Source of the DNA: an uncultured Prosthecobacter sp.
GTDB lineage: Bacteria; Verrucomicrobiota; Verrucomicrobiia; Verrucomicrobiales; Verrucomicrobiaceae
NCBI GenBank assembly: GCA_947523045.1
Contig: CANNUR010000057.1
Span: forward strand, 1-14,464
DNA length: 14,464 nt
Direction of reading: 5' to 3'
Shown: positions 1-8,954 of the stretch, piece by piece
How the letters are laid out: every line of letters begins with the position of its first letter
Numbering within the stretch: the first letter of the stretch is position 1
Notes under the pieces: model-generated
Databases searched by the model: none
Told to the model about the DNA's origin: nothing
What the model saw: the letters and a program-made list of their open reading frames with translations, nothing else
Made by a program: the position numbers and the translations under genes

Positions 1-1545
1 CGCCATTTCTGCGAAGAGTTCGAGCAGGTCGCGCACGATGTAGGTGCCGCTGCCGCTGCTCTTTTTTGCCCAGTGATGGGTGAGCGAGATGAAGACGCGG
101 GCGTGCGGATCAAACAGGCGCGCGGTGTGATGGGTGAGGCGGGCGGAGCGCAGGTAGGTCTCCAGGTAGCGCGCGAGCGGTTGGGCACCCATGTTGGTCC
201 AGGTGGCGGCCTGGTCGATCTCGTTGTGCAGGATCCAGTTGCTGACGCGCGGGCCGTCGGGCTGCGACCAGCGTTCGGCCATGAGATGCAGGGCGGCGCG
301 GTAGAAGCGTGCACCGTGCTCCCCGGCGAGGTTGGGGATCGAGTAGATGCCGCGCGCCTCGGCCTCGGGATGAACGAGGGCGCTGTGCGGGCTGCCATCC
401 GGGTGACGGCTGTTCGGCACGAGCAGGATGGCGCTGACAAGGATGTCGTTCTGCGCGAGCAGACGCAGGGTGGTGTCGTGCCCCTGCAGGGCGCGCTCGT
501 TGCGGAACCAGGTTTTGCCCTCGAACTCCCAGGGCTGCCAGCCCGGCGCCGGGGTGTCGCGAAGCAGGGCGGTGACGACGATGTTCACCGTCGCATGGCG
601 CAGCCCCAGCGAAAACAGTTCGTGGTCGGCGCGGTTCAGCGGCGGCACGCCAATGCCTTTGGGATGCGGCGCGCTCAGGCGCGGCAGCTTGCGGCCGACA
701 GCCGGACCGTAGGCGGTTGGCCAGGAGGCGGCGGAAAGCCAGCGACCCGCGGTGTCGGCCAGTCGCCAGCGCCAGAGCGCGCGGTCGCGCGGGGAGGCGT
801 CGCTGCGGCGCGGCAGATCGAGACGAAAACGACCCTCGACGTCGGGGGTGATTTCTGCAGCGGCGACGGAGCGCGGGTCGGCGCGGTGCGAGGGAGTTTC
901 CGGCGCAATGCCGATCAGCCGTGCCGGGCCGGGACAGCGGCCGCTGAGGGTGATGACCTCGGCGCCGACATGGACCGCTTCCAGCCGTGCCGGGAAGGGG
1001 GCGCGCAGGTCGGTGAGTATTGCTGCGGCATCGGCTTCGCGTTCGGCCTGCAGGCGTTCGCGGTTGGCGGCCAAACGCTGCTCTTCGGCGGTGGGTTCAC
1101 GCAGGCGGATGCGGCGCAGCTGCAGCTCGGTGCCGGGTTTGCCGTTGAGGGCGAAATGAAAGCGCATCTCCGGATGGCCGGCCGCGGGTTTCACCTCGAG
1201 CTGGCTGAGGTCGAAGACGACCGGCTGCCAGGTCTCGCTGAACGCCATCTGGCGCACCTCGGCCACCGCCATGTCGCCGCCCTCGGCGCGGTAGCGCAGC
1301 ACCAGGCTGTCGAAGCCGGACGGGGCAAAGCAGTCGAGCGCCAGCACGGTTTGCCTGGCCGGATCGTAAGCGCCCGGCACGATCGCGGTCCAGAAGTGCG
1401 GGTGGCCCTCGCCGAGCCTGCCCTCAAGCACGGAGTCGGGTCCGGGCTGGAGCGTGAGGTCGCGGTGCGGGCCATGGGCGAGTGGGATCTCGGCGGCGGA
1501 CAGCACCGTGGCGAGGAGCAGAAAACAGAGCGGGGCGGGGGACAT
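1..1545 (-). CDS. DUF5722 family exported glycosidase-like protein (partial, 3' end outside window)
   Basis: The minus-strand frame stays open from the ATG at 1545 to the window edge: 515 residues with no stop, so the C-terminus is missing. The N-terminus, MSPAPLCFLLLATVLSAAE, is a signal peptide with a likely cut after residue 18. Residues about 20-155 look like a beta-rich N-terminal region. The C-terminal half carries the DUF5722 pattern that I recognise: NWILHNEID at about 437-444, then an NMG segment, then DPHARVFISLTHHW. Asn441-Glu442 after a hydrophobic strand resembles the acid/base Asn-Glu pair of clan GH-A glycosidases; that role is inferred. The second catalytic carboxylate would lie beyond the edge. 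It is divergent from the sulfatase at 1664 with a 118-base gap, which suggests action on the same glycan. No Shine-Dalgarno sequence precedes the ATG. Family assignment is fairly secure; activity and substrate are unknown. Confidence 0.8.
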   Translation of the reverse strand, partial: MSPAPLCFLLLATVLSAAEIPLAHGPHRDLTLQPGPDSVLEGRLGEGHPHFWTAIVPGAYDPARQTVLALDCFAPSGFDSLVLRYRAEGGDMAVAEVRQMAFSETWQPVVFDLSQLEVKPAAGHPEMRFHFALNGKPGTELQLRRIRLREPTAEEQRLAANRERLQAEREADAAAILTDLRAPFPARLEAVHVGAEVITLSGRCPGPARLIGIAPETPSHRADPRSVAAAEITPDVEGRFRLDLPRRSDASPRDRALWRWRLADTAGRWLSAASWPTAYGPAVGRKLPRLSAPHPKGIGVPPLNRADHELFSLGLRHATVNIVVTALLRDTPAPGWQPWEFEGKTWFRNERALQGHDTTLRLLAQNDILVSAILLVPNSRHPDGSPHSALVHPEAEARGIYSIPNLAGEHGARFYRAALHLMAERWSQPDGPRVSNWILHNEIDQAATWTNMGAQPLARYLETYLRSARLTHHTARLFDPHARVFISLTHHWAKKSSGSGTYIVRDLLELFAEMA

Positions 1546-1663
1546 GCGGGGGCAGGCAACGTGGCGCGGCGGGGCGACCTGTCAGCCGGCGTCGTTGGAA
1601 ATTCGATAGGCGCGCGTGCCCTCTTGGGCGCAACATGGCGGGCGCCGGTTCGTCTTGTGAAGA

Positions 1664-3205
1664 GTGAAGTTCTGTGGTATTGTATCTCTCTGGTTCTTGC
1701 CGGTCCTCCTGACGGCAGCCCCCAACGTGCTGCTGATCCTGGTCGATGACCTCAAGCCGGCGCTCGGGTGTTACGGCGATCCGCACGCGAAGACACCGCA
1801 TCTGGATCGCCTCGCCGCCCGCGGCCTGCGCTTCGATCTGGCCTACTGCAACCAAGCGGTGTGCGCGCCCTCGCGCTTCAATCTGATGCTCGGCTCGCGC
1901 TCGACCTCGACCGGTCTCTACGGCCTAGGCAGCCGCCTGCGCGAGCGTCTGCCTGGAGCGGTGACCCTGCCGCAGCACTTCGCCCGGCACGGCGGGCATC
2001 GCACGGAGTCGGTCGGCAAGGTCTTCCACATCGGCCACGGCAACGACGGCGATCCGGCCTCGTTCAGCGTGCCGCACTTCAAGGACAAGGTCGTCGAGTA
2101 CCTCGATCCCGCCAGCACCGAGGGCGGTCGGTTGACCCGCGAGGAGGCCCTGTTCACCAACCAGCAGCTCGACCGCATCCGCAGCCTGCCGCGCGGTGCC
2201 GCCTTTGAGGCACCCGAGGCGGCGGACGAGGCCTATGCTGATGGCCGGGTTGCCGCCGAGGCGGTGCGCCGACTGCGCGTGGCCGCCGAACGCCGCCGTC
2301 GCGATGGCACGCCGTTCTTCCTCGCCGCCGGCTTTGTGCGTCCCCACCTGCCGTTCTGCGCGCCGAAAAAATACTGGGACCTGCACGATCCCGCCAGCCT
2401 GCCGCTGCCGGCCTTTGAGCAATTGCCCGCCGGGTCGCCACCCGTGGCGCACAAGCGCGGCGGTGAAATCGCGGCCTACGCGCCGGTGCCGGAGGATCCG
2501 CAGGCCGCCTTGCCAGAGGACTTGAAGCTTCGCCTCATCCACGGCTATTATGCCAGCACCAGCTATGTCGATGCCCAGATCGGCCGGGTACTCGATGCCC
2601 TCGATGAACTCGGTTTGGCCGACGACACGATCGTTGTCCTTTGGGGCGATCACGGTTTTCACCTCGGCGATCTCGGCATCTGGACCAAGCACACCAACTA
2701 CGAGCAGGCCAACCGCATCCCGCTGCTCATCGTCGCGCCGGGCGTGACCCGCCCCGGCACGCACACGCGCCAGTTGGCGGAAACGGTCGACCTCTTCCCG
2801 ACCCTCGCCGAACTCGCCGGCCTGCCGGCACCGGCCGGTCCGCAGCCGATCGATGGTATCAGCCTGGTGCCCGTCCTGCGCGATCCCGAGGCACGGGTGC
2901 GCGATCATGCCTACCATTGCTTTCCCAAGGCCACGATCGGTCGCGCCATCCGCACCGAGCGCCATCGGCTGGTCGAGTGGAAACGCCCGGGCGCTCCGGC
3001 GGACACGGCGGAACTCGAACTCTACGATTATCAGGCCGATCCGCTCGAGCGACGCAACCTCGCTGCCGAGCAGCCGGAGGTGGTGGCACGCTTGCGCGCG
3101 ATCCTTGCCCGTCATCCCGAGGCCGTGCCGCAGGGGCCGGTCGCTGCCGGCAAAAAGGCGCCAGCCGGCAAGGCGAAGGCAGTCGGCAAAAAAGCCGCGC
3201 CTTGA
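1664..3205 (+). CDS. exported sulfatase, iduronate-2-sulfatase-like
   Basis: This is a 513-residue type I sulfatase (alkaline phosphatase superfamily, PF00884) expected to hydrolyse sulfate esters on glycans outside the cytoplasm. The signal peptide is [19 protein letters not shown]. Visible active-site elements are the metal ligands Asp28-Asp29 (LVDDLKP), the formylglycine motif Cys67-Ala-Pro-Ser-Arg71, Lys119 and His122 (SVGKVFHIG), Asp329-His330 (GDHGFHLGD) and Lys342 (WTKHTNYE). Their order and the [10 protein letters not shown] context match iduronate-2-sulfatase relatives. The Cys motif needs a formylglycine-generating enzyme, not encoded here. The start is GTG at 1664, just 3 bases after an in-frame TGA (1658-1660), so no longer start exists; later starts would lose the signal peptide. 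The first codons are AT-richer than the rest. Residues about 490-513 form an Ala/Gly/Lys tail. A second sulfatase follows after 40 bases, suggesting an operon. Exact substrate is not determinable. Confidence 0.9.
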   Translation: MKFCGIVSLWFLPVLLTAAPNVLLILVDDLKPALGCYGDPHAKTPHLDRLAARGLRFDLAYCNQAVCAPSRFNLMLGSRSTSTGLYGLGSRLRERLPGAVTLPQHFARHGGHRTESVGKVFHIGHGNDGDPASFSVPHFKDKVVEYLDPASTEGGRLTREEALFTNQQLDRIRSLPRGAAFEAPEAADEAYADGRVAAEAVRRLRVAAERRRRDGTPFFLAAGFVRPHLPFCAPKKYWDLHDPASLPLPAFEQLPAGSPPVAHKRGGEIAAYAPVPEDPQAALPEDLKLRLIHGYYASTSYVDAQIGRVLDALDELGLADDTIVVLWGDHGFHLGDLGIWTKHTNYEQANRIPLLIVAPGVTRPGTHTRQLAETVDLFPTLAELAGLPAPAGPQPIDGISLVPVLRDPEARVRDHAYHCFPKATIGRAIRTERHRLVEWKRPGAPADTAELELYDYQADPLERRNLAAEQPEVVARLRAILARHPEAVPQGPVAAGKKAPAGKAKAVGKKAAP

Positions 3206-3245
3206 GCGACGAAAGACCCTGCAGGACACGGCGTTGCCATCGGTC

Positions 3246-4868
3246 ATGATCCAACGCCTGCTTGTCCTTGTCGCGCTGCTCTGCAGCGGCGTGCTCACCG
3301 CCGCCGAGCGACCCAACATCCTTTTCCTGTTTGCCGACGACTGGGGTCGCTACGCCAGCCTTCTGGCCGAGGTCGAGAGCCCCGGCAGCATCAACGATGT
3401 CGTGCGCACGCCGAACTTCGACAAGATCGCCCGCAAGGGTGTGCTCTTCCGCAATGCCCACGTCAACGCGCCCTCCTGCACGCCCTGTCGCAGTTCGCTG
3501 CTCTCGGGACAGTACTTCTGGCGCACCGGCCGCGGCTCCATCCTGCGCGGCGCGGTCTGGGATGACGCCATCCCCGCCTACCCGCTGCTGTTGAAGGACG
3601 CGGGCTACCACCTTGGCAAGACCTACAAGGTGTGGAGCCCGGGCACGCCCGCCGATGCCCCCTACGGTCGCCAGGAGCATGCCTATGAGAAGGCGGGACG
3701 CCGGTTCAACCAGTTCTCCCAGAACGTTACCCGGATGGTCGCCGAAGGCCGGGACCTGCAGGCCGCCAAGGAGGTGCTTTACGACGAGGTGCGCGGTAAC
3801 TTCCGCGACTTCCTCGCCGCGCGCGAGGCCAACAAACCCTTCTGCTACTGGTTTGGTGCCACCAATGTCCACCGCACCTGGATCAAGGGCAGTGGCAAAA
3901 AACTCTGGGGCATGGATCCCGATGCGCTCAAGGGCAGGATGCCGCCCTACCTGCCCGACGTGCCCGAGGTGCGCGAGGATCTGGCGGATTACTTCGGCGA
4001 AATCGCCGCCTGGGACCACGCCATCGGCCTGCTCATCGACGCGGTCGAGAAGGCCGGTGAACTCGACAACACCCTCATCGTCATCAGCGGCGACCACGGC
4101 GCACCGGGGTTCCCGCACGGCAAGTGCAACCTCTACGGCTTCGGCACCGGCGTCTGCCTGTCGGTCACCGGCCCCGGCGTCCAGGGCGGACGCGTCGTCG
4201 ATGACTTCGTCAACCTGACCGACCTCGCGCCCACCTTCCTCGAAGCCGCCGGCCTGCCCGTGCCGGAGGTGATGACCGGTCGCAGCCTGTGGCCCGTGCT
4301 CAAGTCGGACAAGCAGGGGCTGGTCGATCCCCAGCGCACCTGGGTGGTCACCGGTCGCGAGCGCCATGTCGAAAGCGCGCGCGCCGATTTCACCCCCTAC
4401 CCGCAGCGCGCCCTGCGCACGGCCGAGCACGTGCTCATCGTCAACTTCCGCCCCGACCGCTGGCCCATGGGCGATCCCTACGGCCTCGACAGCTCGAGCC
4501 CGCCGACCGCCGAGGAGATCACCGAGACCACGCGCGTCACCCATCCCGACGAGGATGCCGGCCCCACCAAGGCCTGGCTCATCGGCATGCGCCACTCGCC
4601 GGAATGGGAAAAGCATTACCAGTGGGTCTATGGCAAGCGCCCGAAGTACGAACTCTACGACCTGCGCCAGGACCCGCACGAGACGAAAAACGTCGCCGAC
4701 GACCCCGCCTACGCCGCGGTCAAGGCCGACCTGGAAAAGCGCCTGATGGATGAGCTGTCGCGCACTGGCGATCCGCGCCTGATCGACGACGGCAGGTTCT
4801 TCGAAACCCCACCCATGGCCGGCCCCGTCCTGGACGAGCCAAAGCCGAAGGGCAAGGGGAAGAAGTAG
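3246..4868 (+). CDS. exported sulfatase, heparan N-sulfatase (sulfamidase)-like
   Basis: This is a 540-residue type I sulfatase from a different subfamily than its upstream neighbour. The signal peptide is [20 protein letters not shown], followed by the core strand with metal ligands Asp31-Asp32 (LFADDWG). The formylglycine motif is Cys78-Thr-Pro-Cys-Arg82, within [12 protein letters not shown]. Asp283-His284 (SGDHGAPGF) and Lys293 (PHGKCNLYG) complete the metal and sulfate site. The GDHG...GKCNLYG...SVTGPG layout resembles heparan N-sulfatase relatives; S- versus N-sulfate specificity is inferred only. The frame extends upstream to 2853, but that part overlaps the first sulfatase and has shadow-like Arg/Ser/Pro composition, so the ATG at 3246 that begins the signal peptide is chosen. 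No good ribosome site is seen. The C-terminus ends in a Lys-rich tail (KPKGKGKK). The 40-base gap to the preceding gene has no terminator, consistent with cotranscription. Confidence 0.9.
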   Translation: MIQRLLVLVALLCSGVLTAAERPNILFLFADDWGRYASLLAEVESPGSINDVVRTPNFDKIARKGVLFRNAHVNAPSCTPCRSSLLSGQYFWRTGRGSILRGAVWDDAIPAYPLLLKDAGYHLGKTYKVWSPGTPADAPYGRQEHAYEKAGRRFNQFSQNVTRMVAEGRDLQAAKEVLYDEVRGNFRDFLAAREANKPFCYWFGATNVHRTWIKGSGKKLWGMDPDALKGRMPPYLPDVPEVREDLADYFGEIAAWDHAIGLLIDAVEKAGELDNTLIVISGDHGAPGFPHGKCNLYGFGTGVCLSVTGPGVQGGRVVDDFVNLTDLAPTFLEAAGLPVPEVMTGRSLWPVLKSDKQGLVDPQRTWVVTGRERHVESARADFTPYPQRALRTAEHVLIVNFRPDRWPMGDPYGLDSSSPPTAEEITETTRVTHPDEDAGPTKAWLIGMRHSPEWEKHYQWVYGKRPKYELYDLRQDPHETKNVADDPAYAAVKADLEKRLMDELSRTGDPRLIDDGRFFETPPMAGPVLDEPKPKGKGKK

Positions 4869-4887
4869 GCGTTGGGTGCTAAACGCC
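4868..4887 (+). other. small hairpin directly after the second sulfatase gene
   Basis: GGCGTT (4868-4873) and AACGCC (4882-4887) form a perfect 6-bp stem with an 8-base loop, starting at the last base of the sulfatase stop codon. No T-run follows, so it is not an intrinsic terminator by the usual rule. It could be chance in GC-rich DNA. Confidence 0.25.
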
Positions 4888-4900
4888 TGCCGGGGAGCAG

Positions 4901-4981
4901 GATGGATGGTGTTGAGATGGACGGTATTGACCTTGTTGACGTCACTGACATAGGGTCCATCCCGTCAATCGGGTCCACCCC
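4901..4981. repeat. degenerate 9-base-period GAC array that inverts into GTC units
   Basis: In the spacer before the PSD1 gene, GAC words start at 4920, 4929, 4938 and 4947, exactly 9 bases apart, within TGGAC, TTGAC, TTGAC and CTGAC. After a 5-base turn (4950-4954) the reverse-complement GTC words start at 4955, 4964 and 4973, again 9 apart, within GTCCA, GTCAA and GTCCA. Weaker units (TGGAT, TTGAG) lie to the left. The longest arms are 4918-4931 (TGGACGGTATTGAC) and 4964-4977, whose reverse complement is TGGACCCGATTGAC: 11 of 14 bases match. The array can fold as an imperfect hairpin or offer helically phased binding sites. Function unknown. Confidence 0.6.
4927..4956 (+). promoter_or_regulatory. 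candidate promoter for the PSD1 gene inside the 9-base array
   Basis: TTGACC (4927-4932) and TAGGGT (4951-4956) are separated by 18 bases. The pair resembles the TTGACA/TAGCGT and TTGACA/TAGTTT pairs found before rplI and the ATPase genes in this window. It would start transcription near 4963, giving a leader of about 60 bases before the ATG at 5024. Because the surrounding array is made of TTGAC-like words, the -35 match is partly expected and the call is tentative. Confidence 0.4.
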
Positions 4982-5001
4982 GGCCCAACGACAAAGCCGG
5001 G
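4979..5001 (+). other. hairpin in the PSD1 leader
   Basis: CCCGGC (4979-4984) pairs with GCCGGG (4996-5001) around an 11-base loop. There is no T-run downstream, so termination is not supported. If the upstream promoter is real, this hairpin lies in the 5' leader about 22 bases before the start codon. Confidence 0.3.
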
Positions 5002-5023
5002 CCCTGTCCGACGTTTCAAAGCC

Positions 5024-8000
5024 ATGGCACGCCCCCGCACCCTGTCCCTGCTGCTCGTCGCCGCCGCCCTGCCGGCGGGGGCGGCGGTGGATTTTGCGCG
5101 CGACATCCAGCCCCTGCTGGCCGAGCACTGCCTGCTCTGTCACGGGCCTGACGACTCAAAGGGTGGGCTGACGCTGACGAGTTTCGAGCTGGCGACCCGG
5201 GCGCTGAAAAGCGGGGCGCATGTCATCGTGCCGGGGCAGCCTGACAAAGGCACGTTGCTCGAGCGCCTGTTGACGAGTGATCCCGATGAGCAGATGCCGC
5301 CGCCCGAGCAACGCGCGAAGAAGCCGGTCACCGAGCGCGAGATCGGTCTGCTGCGCCAGTGGATCGCCGAGGGCGCGAAGTTTGAGCGGCATTGGGCCTA
5401 CCAACCCGTGCAGCGGCCGCCCGTGCCGGTGGTGACCGGCGCCAGCCAGCCGATCGATGTCTTCATCCGGCAAAAACTCGCCGAGCAGGGACTGACGCCC
5501 TCGCCCGAGGCCGATCCCGCCACCCTGATCCGCCGCCTGCACCTCGATCTGACCGGGTTGCCGCCAACCTTGGAAACGCTCGACACCTATGTGAACGAGT
5601 GGTCCAACACCGCCTACGAGCGTCTGGTCGATGAGCTGCTGCAGAGCCCGCATTTCGGCGAGCGCTGGGGCCGCCACTGGCTCGACATGGCGCGCTATGC
5701 CGACAGCGACGGCTACGAGAAGGATCGGCCGCGCCCCGACGCCTGGCGCTACCGCGACTGGGTCATCCGCGCCTTCAACGACGACCTGCCGTTTGATCAG
5801 TTCACGATCGAGCAGCTGGCCGGCGACCTGCTGCCGCAGGCGACCCCGGAGCAGAGCGTCGCCACCGCCTTCAATCGCCAGACCCTCACCAACACCGAGG
5901 GCGGCACGGATCAGGAACAGTTCCGCGTCGAGGCCTGCATGGACCGCACGGAAACGGTCGGTACGGTCTGGCTGGGCCTGACCGTCGGCTGCGCGCGCTG
6001 CCACACCCACAAGTACGACCAGATCACCCTGCGCGAGTACTACGAGCTGTACGCCTTCTTCGACAATGGCGACGAAGTCACCCGCCAGGCGCCGGTGTCG
6101 CCCGAGGCCTGGGCGGCCTATGAAAAGGCCAACGGCGCCGCGGCGCGCGCCCTGCTGCCGCTGCAGCAGCGCCTCGACGAGGCGAAGGCCGCCCTGCCGC
6201 GGCGTTTGCCCGAGTGGGAGAAGGGCCTGCAGGCCCGCTTGGCCAGGGCGCGCGCTGACAAGCCGGTTCAGCAGTTTGAACCGCGGGCGGTCGCTGAGGC
6301 GACAAGCCGTGCGGGGGCAAGCTTTGAGACCCTGGCCGACGGCTCCCTGCGGGTCACCGGCAAACAGGCCAAAAACGAGTGCTACACCCTGCACCTGGCG
6401 GCCGCGCCGCAGGCGGTTGCCTCGCTGCAGCTCGAAGCCCTGCCCGATCCCGACCTGCCACAGCAGGGTCCGGGCCGCAGCAGCGGTGGCAATTTCGTCC
6501 TCAGCGAGGTGCGCGTGCTCGTCGACGGGCGCGCCCGGGTGCTGCATTCGCCGAAGGCGACCCATGAGCAGAAGGGGTTTGCCGCGGCGGCCGCCATCGA
6601 TGGCAAGGCCGACACCGGCTGGGCGATCAGCGGGGGGGCTGGCAAGGTGCAGCGCCTGACCCTGCACCTGGCCGAACCCGTGCCGGCCGGGCGGGAGATC
6701 GTTGTCGAACTCGAGCAGAATTACGCCAAGGACGCCAGCCACACGCTTGGTCGTCTGCGCCTGCTCGCTGCCGCCGAGTCGACCGAGGCAAGTCTGGTGC
6801 CGGCGGCGGTCCTGCGCATTCTCAATGAAGAGCCTCGCCGGCGCAATCCGGTGGTCATCCAGGCGCTGTACGACTGGCTGGAAAAAATCGATCCCGGGGT
6901 GACGGCCGCCGCCGCGGCATTGCAGGCCGCCCAGGACAAGCTGCCCAAGCCGCCGCTCATGGACGTGCGCGTGCTCGCCCAGCGCCGCCAGGAGCCGCGC
7001 GCGACCCGCGTGCTGCACCGCGGCGATTTCCTGCAGCCCGCCGATCCGGTGACGCCGGCCGTGCTCGGCGTGGCGACTCCACCCGGCCAGCCACGCGAGG
7101 GCGCCACCCGCCTCGACCTCGCCCGCTGGCTGGTCCGCCGCGACAACCCGCTGACCGCGCGCGTCACGGTCAATCATTTGTGGGGGAAACTGTTCGGGCT
7201 TGGTCTGGTGCACACCCCAGGCGACTTCGGCGTGCGCGGCGAGCGGCCCAGCCATCCGGAACTGCTCGACTGGCTGGCGGCCGAGTTCATGGACGGCGGT
7301 TGGAGTCGCAAAAAACTGCTCAAGACGATCCTTCTTTCCGCCACCTATCGGCAGAGCAGCGTGGTCGTGCGCCCGGCGGCCGAGCTGGCGCGCCTTGCAG
7401 AGATCGATCCCAACAACCACCTGCTCTGGCGGCAGAACCGCCTGCGCGTCGAGGCCGAGATCGTTCGCGACCTGCACCTCGCCGCCGCCGGCCTGCTGTC
7501 GCCGAAGATCGGCGGGCCGAGCGTGTTCCCGCCCATGCCGGAGGATGTCGCCGCGCTCAGCTACGCCAACAACTTCAAGTGGACGACCAGTCGCGGCGAG
7601 GATCGTTACCGCCGCGGCCTGTACACCTTCTTCAAGCGCACCTCGCCGCATCCGGACCTGACGACCTTCGATTGCCCCGACTCCAACGTCACCAACATCC
7701 GGCGCACCGTTTCCAACACACCCCTGCAGGCCCTGACCACCCTCAATGCCGAGGCCTTCGCCGAGGCGGCGCAGGCGCTGGCGAAGCGTGTGCTGTCGGC
7801 CCCGGGGTTGGCGGGCGATGACGCCCGGATCGCCCACGCCTTCCGCCTCTGCCTTGGACGGTCGCCGACGGCCCAGGAGAGCCGGGCCCTGGGCAAGCTG
7901 CTGGCCGAGGCGCGTTACCATTACCAGGCCAGCGCCGAGGAGGCGCAGCAGGCCACCGGCGCGCAGGGTTTGGCTGGCGTGCCGGCGGTGGAGACCGCGG

Positions 8001-8059
8001 CCTGGGCGGCGACGCTGCGCATCGTCCTGAACATGGACGAGTTCATCACCCGCAGCTGA
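5024..8059 (+). CDS. exported PSCyt1/PSCyt2 (DUF1549)/PSD1 (DUF1553) c-type cytochrome-like protein
   Basis: This 1011-residue protein belongs to the large exported family abundant in Planctomycetes and Verrucomicrobia. A signal peptide (about 1-21, [20 protein letters not shown]) precedes the PSCyt1 domain (about 22-128) with a haem-type Cys36-Leu-Leu-Cys39-His40 in [12 protein letters not shown]1549 spans about 143-340 and ends with a second CXXCH, Cys323-Ala-Arg-Cys326-His327, in [15 protein letters not shown]. Residues about 417-585 form a beta-rich insert ([26 protein letters not shown]) resembling a discoidin-like carbohydrate-binding fold. DUF1553 covers about 700-1011 ([36 protein letters not shown]). 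The biochemical role is unknown; haem binding is predicted from CXXCH only. Members often sit beside DUF1501 genes, absent here, or beside sulfatases, as here. The ATG at 5024 is chosen because it begins the signal peptide; no Shine-Dalgarno is seen. Confidence 0.92.
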   Translation: MARPRTLSLLLVAAALPAGAAVDFARDIQPLLAEHCLLCHGPDDSKGGLTLTSFELATRALKSGAHVIVPGQPDKGTLLERLLTSDPDEQMPPPEQRAKKPVTEREIGLLRQWIAEGAKFERHWAYQPVQRPPVPVVTGASQPIDVFIRQKLAEQGLTPSPEADPATLIRRLHLDLTGLPPTLETLDTYVNEWSNTAYERLVDELLQSPHFGERWGRHWLDMARYADSDGYEKDRPRPDAWRYRDWVIRAFNDDLPFDQFTIEQLAGDLLPQATPEQSVATAFNRQTLTNTEGGTDQEQFRVEACMDRTETVGTVWLGLTVGCARCHTHKYDQITLREYYELYAFFDNGDEVTRQAPVSPEAWAAYEKANGAAARALLPLQQRLDEAKAALPRRLPEWEKGLQARLARARADKPVQQFEPRAVAEATSRAGASFETLADGSLRVTGKQAKNECYTLHLAAAPQAVASLQLEALPDPDLPQQGPGRSSGGNFVLSEVRVLVDGRARVLHSPKATHEQKGFAAAAAIDGKADTGWAISGGAGKVQRLTLHLAEPVPAGREIVVELEQNYAKDASHTLGRLRLLAAAESTEASLVPAAVLRILNEEPRRRNPVVIQALYDWLEKIDPGVTAAAAALQAAQDKLPKPPLMDVRVLAQRRQEPRATRVLHRGDFLQPADPVTPAVLGVATPPGQPREGATRLDLARWLVRRDNPLTARVTVNHLWGKLFGLGLVHTPGDFGVRGERPSHPELLDWLAAEFMDGGWSRKKLLKTILLSATYRQSSVVVRPAAELARLAEIDPNNHLLWRQNRLRVEAEIVRDLHLAAAGLLSPKIGGPSVFPPMPEDVAALSYANNFKWTTSRGEDRYRRGLYTFFKRTSPHPDLTTFDCPDSNVTNIRRTVSNTPLQALTTLNAEAFAEAAQALAKRVLSAPGLAGDDARIAHAFRLCLGRSPTAQESRALGKLLAEARYHYQASAEEAQQATGAQGLAGVPAVETAAWAATLRIVLNMDEFITRS

Positions 8060-8087
8060 GTAGGCTTTTTCGCGCCGGGTCAAGCGC

Positions 8088-8954
8088 TCACCAGCCCGAG
8101 GCCTTGAGCCACTCGACCACGCGCACCGGCCAGTCCTGCACGGGCTGATCCTTGCGCTTCATACCAAAGCCGTGGCCACCCTGGCTGTAGATGTGCAGTT
8201 CGCAGGGCAGGCCGAGCTTTTTGTATTCGAGGTAGAGCAGGGCGCTGGCGCTGGAACTGGTGACACCCTTGTCGTCGTGGGCGTGGATCAGGCACATGGG
8301 TGGCGACAGCGGGGTCACCTTCACCTCCGGCAGCAGCGTAAAGGTGTCGTCCTTGCCGACCAGGTAGGCGGGGTAGATGGGGATGCAGAAGTCGGGGCGG
8401 ACGTTTTTCGCGTCGAGCTTGGCGTCCTGCGGGTAGCTGCGTTCGCCCTGGTGCAGGGCGGTCATCACCGCCAGATGGCCGCCGGCGGAAAAGCCGAGGA
8501 TGCCGAGTCGCTCCGGACGCAGTCCGAGTTCGGCGGCGCGGTTGCGCAGCAGGCCGAGGGCGCGCTGGGCGTCCTGCAGGGGTTCGCGCCCCGGGTTGGC
8601 GGGGTCGCGGCGCGGCACGCGGTACTTGAGCAGGGCGGCATGATAGCCGTTGCGGTTGAGGAAGCGGCAGACCTCCGTGCCCTCGTGCTCGATGGCGAGG
8701 ATGTTGTAACCGCCGCCCGGGCAGACCAGGACCGTGGTCGTGGCCCCCTCGGCCGGATAAAACGTGACCTCGGGATCGGAGACGTGGGCGACCCGGCGGA
8801 TGCCGTCGTCCGGTACGCGCTTCATCTCCTCCTCGGGCTGGGACTGGAAGCCGGCCGGCTCGGGGGCGCCACCGGGCCAGAGTTTGAGGGTGACGGGTTC
8901 AGCGGCGGTCAGGGCGACGGACAGCAGGGGCAAAAAAACGAGGGCGCGGAGCAT
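8088..8954 (-). CDS. exported alpha/beta-hydrolase, acetyl-xylan esterase-like
   Basis: This 288-residue serine hydrolase has a signal peptide (MLRALVFLPLLSVALTAA) and then WPGGAPEP, typical of exported carbohydrate-esterase-like proteins. The oxyanion-hole loop is CPGGGY (78-83). The nucleophile is Ser156 in GFSAGGH, the acid Asp227 or Asp228 in HAHDD, and the base His261 in GGHGFG. The length suits a single-domain BD-FAE/acetyl-xylan-esterase-type enzyme. It probably removes acetyl or other acyl groups from glycans, which fits the neighbouring sulfatases; substrate is inferred. It converges with the PSD1 gene, whose stop lies 28 bases away, with no obvious terminator between them. The start codon lies inside an inverted repeat, and an out-of-frame ATG sits 7 bases upstream of it. 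A peptidase activity cannot be excluded from sequence alone. Confidence 0.88.
   Translation of the reverse strand: MLRALVFLPLLSVALTAAEPVTLKLWPGGAPEPAGFQSQPEEEMKRVPDDGIRRVAHVSDPEVTFYPAEGATTTVLVCPGGGYNILAIEHEGTEVCRFLNRNGYHAALLKYRVPRRDPANPGREPLQDAQRALGLLRNRAAELGLRPERLGILGFSAGGHLAVMTALHQGERSYPQDAKLDAKNVRPDFCIPIYPAYLVGKDDTFTLLPEVKVTPLSPPMCLIHAHDDKGVTSSSASALLYLEYKKLGLPCELHIYSQGGHGFGMKRKDQPVQDWPVRVVEWLKASGW

Noticed and set aside
1546..1663. Promoter for the first sulfatase
   Set aside because: Words such as CTGTCA and GATAGG exist but with 20 or more bases between them; no pair with acceptable spacing was found.
73..1749. 558-residue plus-strand open frame
   Set aside because: It is antisense to the DUF5722 gene, whose minus-strand frame has a signal peptide and family motifs. 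The plus frame has no recognisable domain and has shadow-like Gly/Ala/Arg composition.
2853..3245. Upstream extension of the second sulfatase frame
   Set aside because: It overlaps the first sulfatase, is Arg/Ser/Pro-rich and would bury the clear signal peptide at 3246.
1925..4679. Minus-strand open frames of 464 and 606 residues (1925-3319 and 2859-4679)
   Set aside because: Both are antisense to the two sulfatases, which carry all catalytic motifs in the plus frames.
4901..4981. CRISPR array or microsatellite
   Set aside because: Units are only 9 bases, degenerate and partly inverted, with no spacers and no cas genes.
5156..8083. 975-residue minus-strand open frame
   Set aside because: It lies entirely antisense to the PSD1 gene. 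Long antisense frames are common in GC-rich DNA, and this one shows no domain or signal peptide.
8060..8087. Bidirectional terminator between the convergent PSD1 and esterase genes
   Set aside because: A short T-run is present but no stem of useful length precedes it on either strand.
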